A stretch of DNA of 32,015 nt from Ferrimicrobium sp. (GTDB lineage: Bacteria > Actinomycetota > Acidimicrobiia > Acidimicrobiales > Acidimicrobiaceae). The stretch is from contig JALCZJ010000029.1 in assembly GCA_022690815.1 (NCBI GenBank), positions 1 through 32,015 on the forward strand, in the 5' to 3' direction. Positions 7,460 through 15,982 of the stretch are shown piece by piece; the stretch's first letter is position 1, and the number at the start of each line of letters is the position of its first letter. The notes beneath the pieces are model-generated. The model was given only the letters and a program-made list of their open reading frames with translations. It did no database searches and had not been told where the DNA came from. The position numbers were made by a program, and so were the translations under genes.

Positions 7460-8257
7460 CTAGCCGTGATAGAACGTCGTCGTACAGCCTCCGTCAACTG
7501 TTACGATCGAGCCAGTCATGAAGGAAGCGTCGTCGGAGGCTAAAAATGCGACGACCCTCGCCACCTCTTCGGTCGTTGCTTGGCGCCCCAGTGGTTGCAG
7601 TGCTGCATTGGCCTCGCGCTGCTGTAACATCGCTGCCGCCTGGTCGCTCGGTAAGCTTGCACGCCGCCCACCAAGGTCGGTGTCGATGTAGCCGGGGAGG
7701 ACGGCGTTGACGCGGATCCCGAGAGGTCCATAGTCGACGGCCAGCTGGCGGGTCAGATTCACGATTGCACCTTTGGAGGCGCAATAGGCGGGCGCAAACG
7801 GTGCTCCGATGATCCCGTAGGTTGAGGCGATGTTGATCACCGAAGCGTGGGCCTGCTTGAGCAGCTGCGGGATTGCGAACTTGGTCGTAAGAAACGTCCC
7901 TCGAAGGTTGATGCCGATGGTCCTATCCCAGTCGTCGATGTCGATCTCGTGGAGTCGGCCATGCGCACCGCCGACTCCCGCATTGTTGACGAGGATATCG
8001 AGTCGGCCAAACGCGTTGATCACTTGATCGACGAGATGGGCGGTCTGTTCGGCGTCGGAGATGTCACAACGATAGGGTACAGCCCGCTGGTGCATCGCAT
8101 TGATGGCGCCACTCACGCGATTGGCGCCATCATGGACGTCACAGACGGCGACCGCGACCCCAAGCTTGGCTAATGATACCGCGATTGCTTCGCCGATGCC
8201 GCGACCGCTACCAGTGACGAGTGCCACTCGTCCCTTCATCGCTTCCTGTGTCTCCAC
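7460..8257 (-). CDS. Short-chain dehydrogenase/reductase
   Basis: This 265-aa classical SDR uses NAD(P)H to interconvert an alcohol and a ketone. The cofactor motif TGSGRGIG lies near residue 13, NNAG near 92, the catalytic Ser in VINIASTYG near 140, and the Y-x-x-x-K pair in YCASKGA near 155. The C-terminal VDGG motif is also present. An Asp in the AVCDVHD segment suggests NAD preference. The frame stays open 85 codons further upstream, but that part looks non-coding; the GTG at 8257 is preferred because aaggaggg lies about 6 nt before it. It lies on the same strand as the permease operon but is separated by about 395 bp and hairpins, so it is probably a separate unit. The substrate is unknown. 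Confidence 0.87.
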   Translation of the reverse strand: METQEAMKGRVALVTGSGRGIGEAIAVSLAKLGVAVAVCDVHDGANRVSGAINAMHQRAVPYRCDISDAEQTAHLVDQVINAFGRLDILVNNAGVGGAHGRLHEIDIDDWDRTIGINLRGTFLTTKFAIPQLLKQAHASVINIASTYGIIGAPFAPAYCASKGAIVNLTRQLAVDYGPLGIRVNAVLPGYIDTDLGGRRASLPSDQAAAMLQQREANAALQPLGRQATTEEVARVVAFLASDDASFMTGSIVTVDGGCTTTFYHG

Positions 8258-8634
8258 TGAAGCCCTCCTTGCAAGCTTGTTGTCTAAAGGCTCACCGTAG
8301 CCGCTGGAGCTAGCACATCGAGCTCTGCCAACTTGTGAACGAACTGAACTGCTAACTGGTGTTTTCGTGTGCACGCCTTTACTTGGTGCCCTCGATTGAC
8401 GCATTGGCATCTCGAGTTGTGAGGCCACTGGCACATCGACCTCATTTGGCCTCTGAGACCTCGACTGCCGGCCCCAAAGGCTCGGAACGCCGGTCGGGGT
8501 CCTGATGGTCATTTCGGCTTGTCGTGAGGTGCATTCCCGATGTCTGGCGTCGCAATGGGTGCAGGATGGTGAGGGTCGTCGAAAGTCGGAGGGCTAAAGT
8601 CGCGACTTCCTACACCAGGAACATTAAAGATAGT
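8258..8634. other. Divergent intergenic region
   Basis: This region separates the SDR gene (minus) and the membrane protein (plus). The minus frame is open but lacks a start with a ribosome binding site. Otherwise I see nothing defined; it probably carries the SDR promoter. Confidence 0.45.
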
Positions 8635-8640
8635 TACAAT
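8635..8640 (+). promoter_or_regulatory. -10 box placing the transcription start at the ATG
   Basis: TACAAT is followed by exactly 6 nt and then the ATG at 8647, so RNA would start at or next to the first codon. There is no Shine-Dalgarno sequence. This is the layout of leaderless genes in actinobacteria. No -35 box is recognisable. Confidence 0.55.
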
Positions 8641-8646
8641 AGCTTT

Positions 8647-9213
8647 ATGAGTATCTTTGTCCACGATTCGGTTGATCACGAAGCGGCTACGCAGACCGCG
8701 GAGGCGGCAGAGCTGTTGTTTCGGGAGGCCCGCAGGCGCCAGCGACGTCGTCGCCTGATCTGGGCCGCGTGCTTTGCCTTCATCGTTGTGATGATTGCGA
8801 TGGGTGCGTATGGGGAGCATCAGGCGAGCTTGACGTCGCATTCCACCCACCGCATTCGGGCTGTCCCTGTCGTGGATCGCTCTATCGGCCTCCTTGGCTG
8901 CACAGGCAAAACGGTCGTCGAGCCCAAGAGTTTTGTCATCTCGTGCGCAGACGGCAACGCGATGCTGACCAAGACTCACTGGAGTGCTTGGACGTCGAGC
9001 GGGGCCAAGGGCACGACGACTTTTGCGATCAACTTGTGTAACCCATACTGTGCGGCATCACGAACATCATTCTTCCCCAATAGCCTCGTGACGGTTTCCG
9101 GTCCGGTCTCGACCAAGCACGGTGTTCTGTTCTCCTCCTTGGTTGTCACCTATCGAATCAACCACAAGTTAGCGACGTTCCCAATGAGCTGGAAGGGCGA
9201 TCCCTCGTTGTAA
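8647..9213 (+). CDS. Single-pass membrane protein with Cys-containing outer domain
   Basis: The 188-aa product has an N-terminal cytoplasmic segment ending in a basic run (REARRRQRRRR), one hydrophobic helix at about 40-57 (LIWAACFAFIVVMIAMG), and a roughly 120-residue domain predicted outside the cell. That domain has four cysteines (GLLGCTG, VISCADGN, LCNPYC) and a THWSAWTSSGAKGTTT segment. From memory, the spacing resembles a family of secreted actinobacterial proteins of unknown function, in which the cysteines probably form disulfides. The ATG at 8647 is preferred over an upstream in-frame start because of the -10 box directly before it. It converges on a GntR regulator gene 88 nt downstream. 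No function is assigned. Confidence 0.72.
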   Translation: MSIFVHDSVDHEAATQTAEAAELLFREARRRQRRRRLIWAACFAFIVVMIAMGAYGEHQASLTSHSTHRIRAVPVVDRSIGLLGCTGKTVVEPKSFVISCADGNAMLTKTHWSAWTSSGAKGTTTFAINLCNPYCAASRTSFFPNSLVTVSGPVSTKHGVLFSSLVVTYRINHKLATFPMSWKGDPSL

Positions 9214-9301
9214 CCTGCGAATGGCTAGCATGCCGTGTTCAGCTGGTCATCGCACACGCAACGTTGGAGCGGAAGAAGTCGGCGTTTCTCTTGCCTGGGG
9301 C

Positions 9302-9751
9302 CTACTGCAGCGAACCAAGGATCGCGATGAGTTCGTCGCGTTCATAACCTTGGGATCGGGCAAACTCGAGGAGTTCTTTGGTCCGTGTGAGTACCGCGGA
9401 GCGTTCGGGCGTGCCTGCGACGCGGATCGAGCGTCCGCGTCCCATCTCGACCAACCCTTCGTCACGGAGCATGCGCAACGCGCGTAGCACCGTGTTGGTG
9501 TTGACGCCCAGCTCAGCCGCCAGGTCTCTCGCTTGGGGGATGCGTTGCCCGGGTCTGGCTTCGCCGTCGGCAATCGCTCGACGGATCTCGGCTGCCACCT
9601 GTTCGTGGAGCGTGAGAGCACCTGATCGCGATACCTGTGGTAATAATAGATCGATCTCACTCGTGCCGTCATCGGAGCCGACGCTGTCGTACGAATGCTC
9701 ACCCCCATCTGTATGATCGTTCGGGCAATGTGCATGAGAGTTCTCGACCAT
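9302..9751 (-). CDS. GntR-family regulator (YtrA-like, short)
   Basis: The 149-aa protein carries a winged helix of the GntR type at about residues 48-115 (LTLHEQVAAEIRRAIADGE, RIPQARDLAAELGVNTNTVLRALRMLRDEGL, GRGRSIRVAG). Only a short C-terminal helix follows, as in the YtrA subgroup, which often controls ABC exporters or envelope stress genes. About 45 extra N-terminal residues, rich in His, Asp and Gly, precede the winged helix and are unusual. An in-frame ATG at 9763 overlaps the -10-like TACAAT (9762-9767), so the ATG at 9751 is preferred; its leader would be only a few nt. The target is unknown. The sequence tagctttatg occurs both at its own promoter and at the membrane-protein start at 8647. 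Confidence 0.85.
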   Translation of the reverse strand: MVENSHAHCPNDHTDGGEHSYDSVGSDDGTSEIDLLLPQVSRSGALTLHEQVAAEIRRAIADGEARPGQRIPQARDLAAELGVNTNTVLRALRMLRDEGLVEMGRGRSIRVAGTPERSAVLTRTKELLEFARSQGYERDELIAILGSLQ

Positions 9752-9761
9752 AACACTAATC

Positions 9762-9767
9762 ATTGTA
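9762..9767 (-). promoter_or_regulatory. -10-like box of the GntR gene
   Basis: TACAAT on the minus strand lies 10 nt before the ATG at 9751, so the mRNA would have a very short leader of about 4 nt or none. No Shine-Dalgarno is present. Confidence 0.45.
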
Positions 9768-10041
9768 GCTTTATGCGCCGTGGCTCCATGCAGGCAGGGA
9801 GGTGATCCCGGTGGCCCACGGTGGCGGCAGTGAATGGAGGTTAGGATTGCAGGTAGCAGCTACCGCTGTGACCACAACGACGGGAAATCTTGGAGCGCCT
9901 CACCGTCACGTGAACGGTCTACCTGGTGGCTTGACTGCAAAGCGGGGTAATCGATCTTGTTATCGGAGAATGCGAAAGACCTGGCCAAGGCCATGGCCTT
10001 GCAGTGGGGTCTGACCTTAAAAAAAGCTGAGCTTTGAGGTC
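9768..10041 (+). other. Upstream region of the SNF2 locus
   Basis: No clear gene is present. One short frame ending at 10037 reads ENAKDLAKAMALQWGLTLKK and looks coding-like, but it spans only about 25 codons before an upstream stop, so it could be a gene remnant or chance. A seven-A run lies at 10019-10025. Confidence 0.3.
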
Positions 10042-10659
10042 ATGAACCTGATGGCGGAGCAGGGGCTTGCGCACGGGCCAGTCAAGAGGCTGCAGTCAGA
10101 TGCCGCCTGGTCTGAGCTGCAAAACGAGGGGTTGCTCGTCCACGAGGGAGCCTCGGGATACGCCAAGATCGGTGGTCGGCTGGGGAACGACCTCTATTTC
10201 GAGCTGATCGACTCGGTGCCGCACTCCAGGCTTTCGGATATCTTGACGACGGCTCAATATCGCGTCTACTTGATGGACTGGTTTCTCGAAGTCGGTCGCA
10301 TGCGATTGAGCGCCATGCAGGATCCTCGGCAGGCGGCAACCCGTCAGTACTATTCCAGACGGGTGGTAGAGAGTGAAAACTTTTGGGACGCCTTGATTGA
10401 TCGGGCCGATCCCAGGCTTTTACAACATCTGGCGCCCCAATGGCGAGATTGGGTAGCCAATTTGGCGCTGACAAGCTACCTTGGTGAACTCGATGAAGAG
10501 GTACTCATGCTTGTCGATGCGCTGCTAGACGAGCATGCGCTCAATGATGAGATCCAATTTGCACTTGCACAGGTCCTTTTCCTGCGTGGCGATCATGAGA
10601 GGGCCCGAACCTACCTGGCTACTCCGCTGGACGCTATGCACCGTTCTTGGATGCCTTGA
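10042..10659 (+). CDS. SNF2 ATPase, N-terminal part in a separate frame
   Basis: The 205-aa frame is helical and rich in Trp, Leu and Arg (YRVYLMDWFLEVGRM, WRDWVANLALTSYLGELDEE, FALAQVLFLRGDHERARTYL), much like a TPR-type solenoid. It ends at 10659 after an abnormal tail (TPLDAMHRSWMP). The SNF2 frame overlaps it by 13 nt, and upstream of its first TTG it reads AGRYAPFLDALTQIRDG, which continues the solenoid naturally. A one-base change near 10610-10640 would join the two into one protein of about 1,320 aa. I therefore regard this as the 5' part of the SNF2 gene. The ATG at 10042 has only a weak gaggt nearby, and an in-frame ATG at 10051 is an alternative, so the true N-terminus is uncertain. 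Confidence 0.55.
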   Translation: MNLMAEQGLAHGPVKRLQSDAAWSELQNEGLLVHEGASGYAKIGGRLGNDLYFELIDSVPHSRLSDILTTAQYRVYLMDWFLEVGRMRLSAMQDPRQAATRQYYSRRVVESENFWDALIDRADPRLLQHLAPQWRDWVANLALTSYLGELDEEVLMLVDALLDEHALNDEIQFALAQVLFLRGDHERARTYLATPLDAMHRSWMP

Positions 10660-13600
10660 CTCAGATCCGAGATGGCGAATTTGGACGCGGTGCGCATACC
10701 TTTTCAACGGCGCTGACCAGCTACACGAAGAGCACGCGCTCTCGGCTGGCACCGTTATACCCTGCGACCCAATTTTGGTACCCGATGGCCTTGATGACCT
10801 CGGGCAATGCGAGCGATCTCGATCGCGCCATGAAGTTCTGTGTGACCAGCTCACGATCGAAAAATCCGTCGAGGTACAATCTCTTTGGCAAGTGGGTCTA
10901 TGCCATCAGAGTCCGGCTCGGTCAAGAGCGATTCGACCCCAACATTTTCTTCCAACCGCATGCGTTTGGACTCGAAGCGCTGTTTGATCTCCTGCTGATC
11001 AACTGGCTCGCGCCCGAGTTCGAGGCGAACGCCATCACAGACATGGACCTGACTTCGGTGCATCGTCGTAGCGCTATGACGTTTTCGGCTTGCGGGTTTG
11101 TGACCCTCGCAGAGTTGGCCGATCGGGCGTTGGCACATGCAATGGGAGCCGAAAGCACTGCTCCCTTCTTCGTTGGATCTCAGCTCCCACGTTGGCAGCT
11201 CGTGTTGGACTCGCTGCGCTTGCTTGGTGGTGACGTCGAGGAGCGGGAGAGCCGCTACGTGTGGGTGATTGAGACCACAGAGCTGAATAACTTGCGCTCC
11301 ATCACGCCGTTCCTACAGGTCAAGGGTGTCAGGGGTTGGGGAAAGCCCAAGGCGGTCAGCCTTGCCAAACTCATGGCCGACAACGATCTTCCAGGAGAAG
11401 ACGCTCGTGTGTTGCGCTCCAATCATAAGGTCGCTGGAGGGCGGAGAGGTTACGAGTTAGACCTTGGGGCGGCCATGATGAGCCTGGTGGGGCATCCACG
11501 GGTTGCCTTGAGCACCGATCTCGATCGATTTATCGAAGTGGTTGAACGGCGTCCTGAAGTCGTCGTAAGCCGTGGAACGGATGGCTTCGAGGTCGGTATC
11601 GAACCGGCGTCGCTTGCGGATTTGGTCGATGAGACGAATGCGAGGTCGTGGGGGCGGGTTGGCGATGGCCAGTTGTTGTGGATGATGTTCGAGCCACCCA
11701 CACGTCTTGTGGTCATTCGACTGACCAAGGCGCAGCGCCAAGCGATTGCGCTCGTTGGCAAGCGACTGGCGCTGCCTCGAGAGGCCGTAGAAGCCATCGA
11801 CGGTACGCTAGCGGCGCTGAGTGCACACTTTGAGATACAGTCCGACGATGTGGTTGCCGGCCGACTTGTTGATGCTATGTCAAAGTTGCGTTGCCAGCTC
11901 AAGCCATGGGACGAGGGGTTGACGCTGCGGCTCGTGTCGGCACCCCTGGGTCCTGATGGACCCCGATTCGTTCCAGGGGTTGGCCGCGCCAATGTGGTGG
12001 CTCGGATCAACGCTGAGACGGTGGCGACAACTCGTGATCTCGATTGGGAAGCCGATCTGGCCGTCCGGGTTCTTGAGGCCCTCGGTGTTGGTTATGAGGA
12101 CCCAGCGAGTGAGATTGCGTTTGAAACCGCCGACGAGGCACTTGAGGCACTCGAGGCGTTAAATGCCTTTCTGGATGAGCTCGAGCTCGATTGGCCAAAG
12201 GGGAAGGCCGTCCGGGTCCTTTCGCCGGGTCTTGGTGCGCTGCGGATCACCATTGCGAGCCAACGTGACTGGCTCGCGGTCAAGGGTGGTGTCGAGCTCG
12301 ATGACGATAAGGTAATTGCACTCAAGGAGTTGATCGCGGCTGCCAATCGAGGAGCAAAGTTTGTGACCTTGAAGGAGGGGCAGTACCTCGCTCTCGCTGG
12401 ATCGCTGAGAGAGCGAGTACTTGAACTCGCGGCCCTGACGGACGACTCGGGCAAGGAGATCAAAGCGTCAAAGCTCGCGATTGGCCCATTGATGGCCGTG
12501 ACCGAGGGCACGCAAGCGACCTTCGACCTGACTTCACGGCAGCTCATCGAGCGACTGGAACGGAGTCAACAGCTGGAGGTGCCGGTGCCCCCCACGCTTG
12601 AAGCTGAGTTACGCCCCTATCAACTAGATGGGTTTACCTGGGCTATGCGTCTCGCGGAAGCTGATCTCGGAGCTTGTCTGGCCGATGACATGGGGCTGGG
12701 AAAGACAGTCCAAGCGCTTGCGGTTGCCTTGGCCCGTTCGGGTGCAGATCTCGCGCCTACCCTGGTGATCTGTCCGACCTCGGTGGTGGACAACTGGATC
12801 AAGGAGACGCTTCGTTTCGCTCCCACCCTCAACCCCGTCAACTACAGCCGAGCGGATCGTGCTCGTGTGGTCACCGAGGCCAACGGACGGGATCTGCTGG
12901 TGGTCTCCTATAGCGTACTGATCCAAGACGAGGAGATTCTTGCCTCAAGGGTCTGGCGGACGCTCATCGTCGACGAGGCTCAAGCGATTAAGAATCTTGC
13001 AGCCAAACGCACCAAGGCGCTGGCTGGGTTATCGGCAGAGTTCAAAATGGCGCTTTCTGGTACACCGATCGAGAATCATCTCACCGAACTGTACTCCATA
13101 CTTAACTTTCTCAACCCTGGGCTCCTTGGCTCACCAGCGCAGTTCAATCGGCGGTTCGTCACCCCGGTCGAACGCGACAAGGACCAACAGACCAGGCGAC
13201 GTCTGCGCAGGATTGTTGCTCCGTTCGTCCTGCGCAGACTCAAGACCGATGTCTTGAGCGATCTGCCACCGAGGACGGAGTTGACCCTTGTCGTTGAGCC
13301 ACGGCAGGAAGAGCGCTACTTCTATGAGGCACTGCGCCAGCAGGCACTTGAGGCGGCGGAGCTGGCGGTCGCGCAAGATGAAGCACAAGCGAGCTTTTAC
13401 ATTCTCGCCGAATTGACTCGCCTGCGCCGAGGGGCGTGTGATGCTCGGCTGCTTGAACCACGCTTCGGGGCGACGGGCTCAAAGATTGAGGCATTACTTG
13501 ACCTGGCGACCGACATTGGGGAGAACGGTCACCAAGCTCTCGTGTTTTCTCAGTTTGTTGATTTTCTCACGCTGGTTCGTGAGGCTTTTGATGCGGCCAA

Positions 13601-13991
13601 GATTCGGTATCAATACCTTGACGGATCTACACCCGGGCCACAGCGTGCAAAGGAGGTTGAGGCGTTTCAGAATGGCGCCTCAAACTTCTTCCTCATCAGC
13701 ATCAAGGCTGGTGGTGTTGGTCTTAACCTCACCGCAGCCGATTACGTCATCATCACCGATCCATGGTGGAACCCTGCTGTCGAGGAGCAAGCGATGGGGA
13801 GAGCGCATCGAATTGGCCAGAGCCGGCCAGTGACTTCATATCGACTGATTGCCCAAGGTACCATTGAGGAGACGATTACTGAATTGCATGCCTCGAAGCT
13901 CGCACTCGCAGAGGGCATCCTTGGTGATGATGGATCGATTAATACGTTACCTTCAGCACGAGAGCTTGTGGAGCTGCTGCGCTACCAGTAA
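10647..13991 (+). CDS. SNF2-family DEAD/DEAH-like ATPase (helicase-like)
   Basis: The 1,114-aa frame holds a complete SNF2/Rad54-type motor in its last 500 residues. Motif I LADDMGLGKT is near 678, motif II IVDEAQAIKN near 775, motif III ALSGTPIENHLTELYS near 805, and the C-terminal RecA lobe has LVFSQFVDF, YLDGSTPG, AGGVGLNLTAADYVI and QAMGRAHRIGQ. About 640 residues of mostly helical sequence precede the motor. Such proteins translocate on double-stranded DNA and remodel DNA-protein complexes; the bacterial role varies (transcription recycling, repair, some defence systems). No methylase, nuclease or other defence gene lies beside it, so I do not assign it to a defence system. The nominal TTG start lacks a Shine-Dalgarno, supporting a frameshift from the upstream frame. 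Confidence 0.88.
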   Translation: MDALTQIRDGEFGRGAHTFSTALTSYTKSTRSRLAPLYPATQFWYPMALMTSGNASDLDRAMKFCVTSSRSKNPSRYNLFGKWVYAIRVRLGQERFDPNIFFQPHAFGLEALFDLLLINWLAPEFEANAITDMDLTSVHRRSAMTFSACGFVTLAELADRALAHAMGAESTAPFFVGSQLPRWQLVLDSLRLLGGDVEERESRYVWVIETTELNNLRSITPFLQVKGVRGWGKPKAVSLAKLMADNDLPGEDARVLRSNHKVAGGRRGYELDLGAAMMSLVGHPRVALSTDLDRFIEVVERRPEVVVSRGTDGFEVGIEPASLADLVDETNARSWGRVGDGQLLWMMFEPPTRLVVIRLTKAQRQAIALVGKRLALPREAVEAIDGTLAALSAHFEIQSDDVVAGRLVDAMSKLRCQLKPWDEGLTLRLVSAPLGPDGPRFVPGVGRANVVARINAETVATTRDLDWEADLAVRVLEALGVGYEDPASEIAFETADEALEALEALNAFLDELELDWPKGKAVRVLSPGLGALRITIASQRDWLAVKGGVELDDDKVIALKELIAAANRGAKFVTLKEGQYLALAGSLRERVLELAALTDDSGKEIKASKLAIGPLMAVTEGTQATFDLTSRQLIERLERSQQLEVPVPPTLEAELRPYQLDGFTWAMRLAEADLGACLADDMGLGKTVQALAVALARSGADLAPTLVICPTSVVDNWIKETLRFAPTLNPVNYSRADRARVVTEANGRDLLVVSYSVLIQDEEILASRVWRTLIVDEAQAIKNLAAKRTKALAGLSAEFKMALSGTPIENHLTELYSILNFLNPGLLGSPAQFNRRFVTPVERDKDQQTRRRLRRIVAPFVLRRLKTDVLSDLPPRTELTLVVEPRQEERYFYEALRQQALEAAELAVAQDEAQASFYILAELTRLRRGACDARLLEPRFGATGSKIEALLDLATDIGENGHQALVFSQFVDFLTLVREAFDAAKIRYQYLDGSTPGPQRAKEVEAFQNGASNFFLISIKAGGVGLNLTAADYVIITDPWWNPAVEEQAMGRAHRIGQSRPVTSYRLIAQGTIEETITELHASKLALAEGILGDDGSINTLPSARELVELLRYQ

Positions 13992-14328
13992 CGTGACCGG
14001 TCGACCTTGTCTGTATCGCTGTGTTGCGGCGTAAGGATATCTCTGGCATCAACGCATTGGCGTGGTCATTGGCGTGTTTGATGAGGTGGGGGCAGCCATT
14101 CGATCTCGGGCAATCAAGGTTGGCGGCATTAAACCCTTGCTAAGGGTGATTGGCGGGGTACCTTTGACGTGTTCGATGATCACGTCACAAGATGATCATG
14201 TTGGCCCAGGACGTGTGAGATGTCGTCGCTCGCACCCACCGGTGAGCTGAGCGTGTAAGCAGGTACTGCTCGAATCGCTGGAAGGATCAACCGATCCCTG
14301 GTCGGTTATGGTGTGGCGCCCAAATCCA
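13992..14328. other. Convergent intergenic region
   Basis: This lies between the SNF2 stop and the MFS stop. A 62-codon plus-strand frame at 14062-14250 has no ribosome binding site and no recognisable content. The inverted repeat aaccga/tcggtt at 14289-14307 may act as a terminator for one or both genes. Confidence 0.4.
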
Positions 14329-15588
14329 TCACTGCGTCTCACTATAAGGGGTAGGGACCTTTCGGAAAATTGCGAAGATGACCAGGTCGTACGCGGCTTT
14401 CAGCCCCCCAGCGATGATGAATGGGTAACTTAGGAGCCCAGCGCTGGCGAGGAAAGCACCGGCAATGAGAGGGGATGCGCCAGTGCCTAAACTGCGAGCG
14501 CTGTTGGTTGTGGTGGCCAGATAACCGCGATCCTCGGCGTCGACAATCGCCATCGTGTAGGCCTGCCGGGTTGGAACATCCATCTGGGAGAGCATATGGC
14601 GGGCCAGCAACACAATGGCGGCAAGCAGCCCCGTCGGTGCAAACGGCACCAGAATGAGTAAGACGTTGGAAGGTAGATGGGTGAATACCATGGTGTTGAG
14701 CAGGCCGAAGCGCTTCGAGATGGACACCGCGACCAGTGATGACAATGCAGACAAGAGATTGGTGCCAAAGAACAGCAGCCCAATTTGTGTGAGGTCGAAT
14801 CCAAACTTGACTCGGAACCAATAGACCAGGAGTCCCTGCACGATGAGGCCACCTCCGAAGGCGTCGAGCGTGAAGAGTGCTGTCAGCATGCGAACGACGT
14901 TTCGGACCTCTCGCGTTGGCCGATGGGGGCTCGTGTCTTGTTCTGGTTGTAAGGCAGACGGTATCTGTTCGACCGAGTCAGAGATCAGCGCGTAGATGAG
15001 GAGTTGGATAAGCGCAACTCCGCTGTAGGCGAGCACTACAACCCGAAAGAGTCCACTAGAGATCTCGGCTGAATGGCCAAGACCGAAACCGAGAGCCGCA
15101 GCGATCAGTGCTCCCGCTGCTGTCGAGACGTAACCGACCAGGGTGAACCAGGCGTATGCCTTGGTTCTCGCATGCCCCTTCGTGAGTTTGGAGAGCATCG
15201 CCTGTTCGATGCCGAGGAAGAGACCGACCTCCTTGCCAGTCGGGGAGATACTCCCAAAGATGATGATGACCCCAAGGATTAACGGTTGCTTCGTAACCAG
15301 CAGGAACGGGGCTGCGATGAGCCAAAGCAGTGAGCTCAGCATCAGGAGGCGTCGCCGCCCAATGCGATCGACATAGCGACCGATCCACAATGAAATCAGC
15401 GCTGAGCCGAGGAGGGCAACGGTGAACAGGGCGCCGATCTCGAGTGCGGAGATGTGCTGCTCGTGCCAATACAATGGCAACACGATTGCGATGACACCGA
15501 ACGCCACTTCGCGTAGTCCCCTGGCGATGAGTAGGTACCAGGCGGCGCTCTCGTTCATACTCCGTTCTTTGTGCCCGTCTTGGCTCAC
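14329..15588 (-). CDS. Major facilitator superfamily transporter
   Basis: The 419-aa protein has about 12 hydrophobic helices in two halves linked by a polar loop (about 225-245, QIPSALQPEQDTSPHRPTRE). The MFS signature between helices 2 and 3 is visible as GRYVDRIGRRRLLM near residue 75. It exports or imports a small solute with a proton; neither sequence nor neighbours point to a substrate. The GTG at 15588 is chosen because aaggag lies 9 nt upstream; an ATG ten codons later (15558) has only a too-close ggag. It is divergent from the desaturase gene, with about 390 bp between them. Confidence 0.85.
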   Translation of the reverse strand: MSQDGHKERSMNESAAWYLLIARGLREVAFGVIAIVLPLYWHEQHISALEIGALFTVALLGSALISLWIGRYVDRIGRRRLLMLSSLLWLIAAPFLLVTKQPLILGVIIIFGSISPTGKEVGLFLGIEQAMLSKLTKGHARTKAYAWFTLVGYVSTAAGALIAAALGFGLGHSAEISSGLFRVVVLAYSGVALIQLLIYALISDSVEQIPSALQPEQDTSPHRPTREVRNVVRMLTALFTLDAFGGGLIVQGLLVYWFRVKFGFDLTQIGLLFFGTNLLSALSSLVAVSISKRFGLLNTMVFTHLPSNVLLILVPFAPTGLLAAIVLLARHMLSQMDVPTRQAYTMAIVDAEDRGYLATTTNSARSLGTGASPLIAGAFLASAGLLSYPFIIAGGLKAAYDLVIFAIFRKVPTPYSETQ

Positions 15589-15982
15589 GTGGTGGTGCTC
15601 CTTCGTTGGTCCTGGCTTTGCTGCTCAGGACGTAGGCCCTGACCAAGAACAACCTAGCAAATCGTCCTCGGTGTTACGCCGTTTGGTTGGTGTAGTCCAT
15701 GAAAAGCGAACAGTACGTCGAAAATATTCTGGTGCAACGATGCCAATGACGTGCTCGGTTGTCATTGTCGGCTGTAGCAATTGAAAGCGGTACTCTGCAG
15801 CGACGGAATAGATTGTCGTAATAGTATCAACAGGTAAGAAATCAGTGAGCCGACGGCACAGGAAAAGACAGCTCACACTTTTGAGAATATGCTTGCATAA
15901 GCCAAATAAAAGCAACCGAGATTGTCTTAGGGCATGAGAATTGTCAGGTCGTAATAGTCGGTCACTTGCCGCCAGACAAAGT
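15589..15982. other. Divergent promoter region, MFS/desaturase
   Basis: No gene is supported; a long minus-strand frame here is the antisense of the desaturase start. An inverted repeat tatgc/gcata around tt at 15888-15899 lies in an AT-rich stretch and could be an operator. Exact promoters cannot be assigned. Confidence 0.4.

Noticed and set aside
10573-10640. Programmed -1 frameshift joining the two SNF2 frames
   Set aside because: gggcccg is not in the required phase and the T-rich run is not an X-XXY-YYZ heptamer, so a mutation or error is simpler.
10647-13991. SNF2 gene as part of a DISARM- or BREX-like defence system
   Set aside because: No methyltransferase, phospholipase D-like, alkaline-phosphatase-like or other system partner lies on either side.
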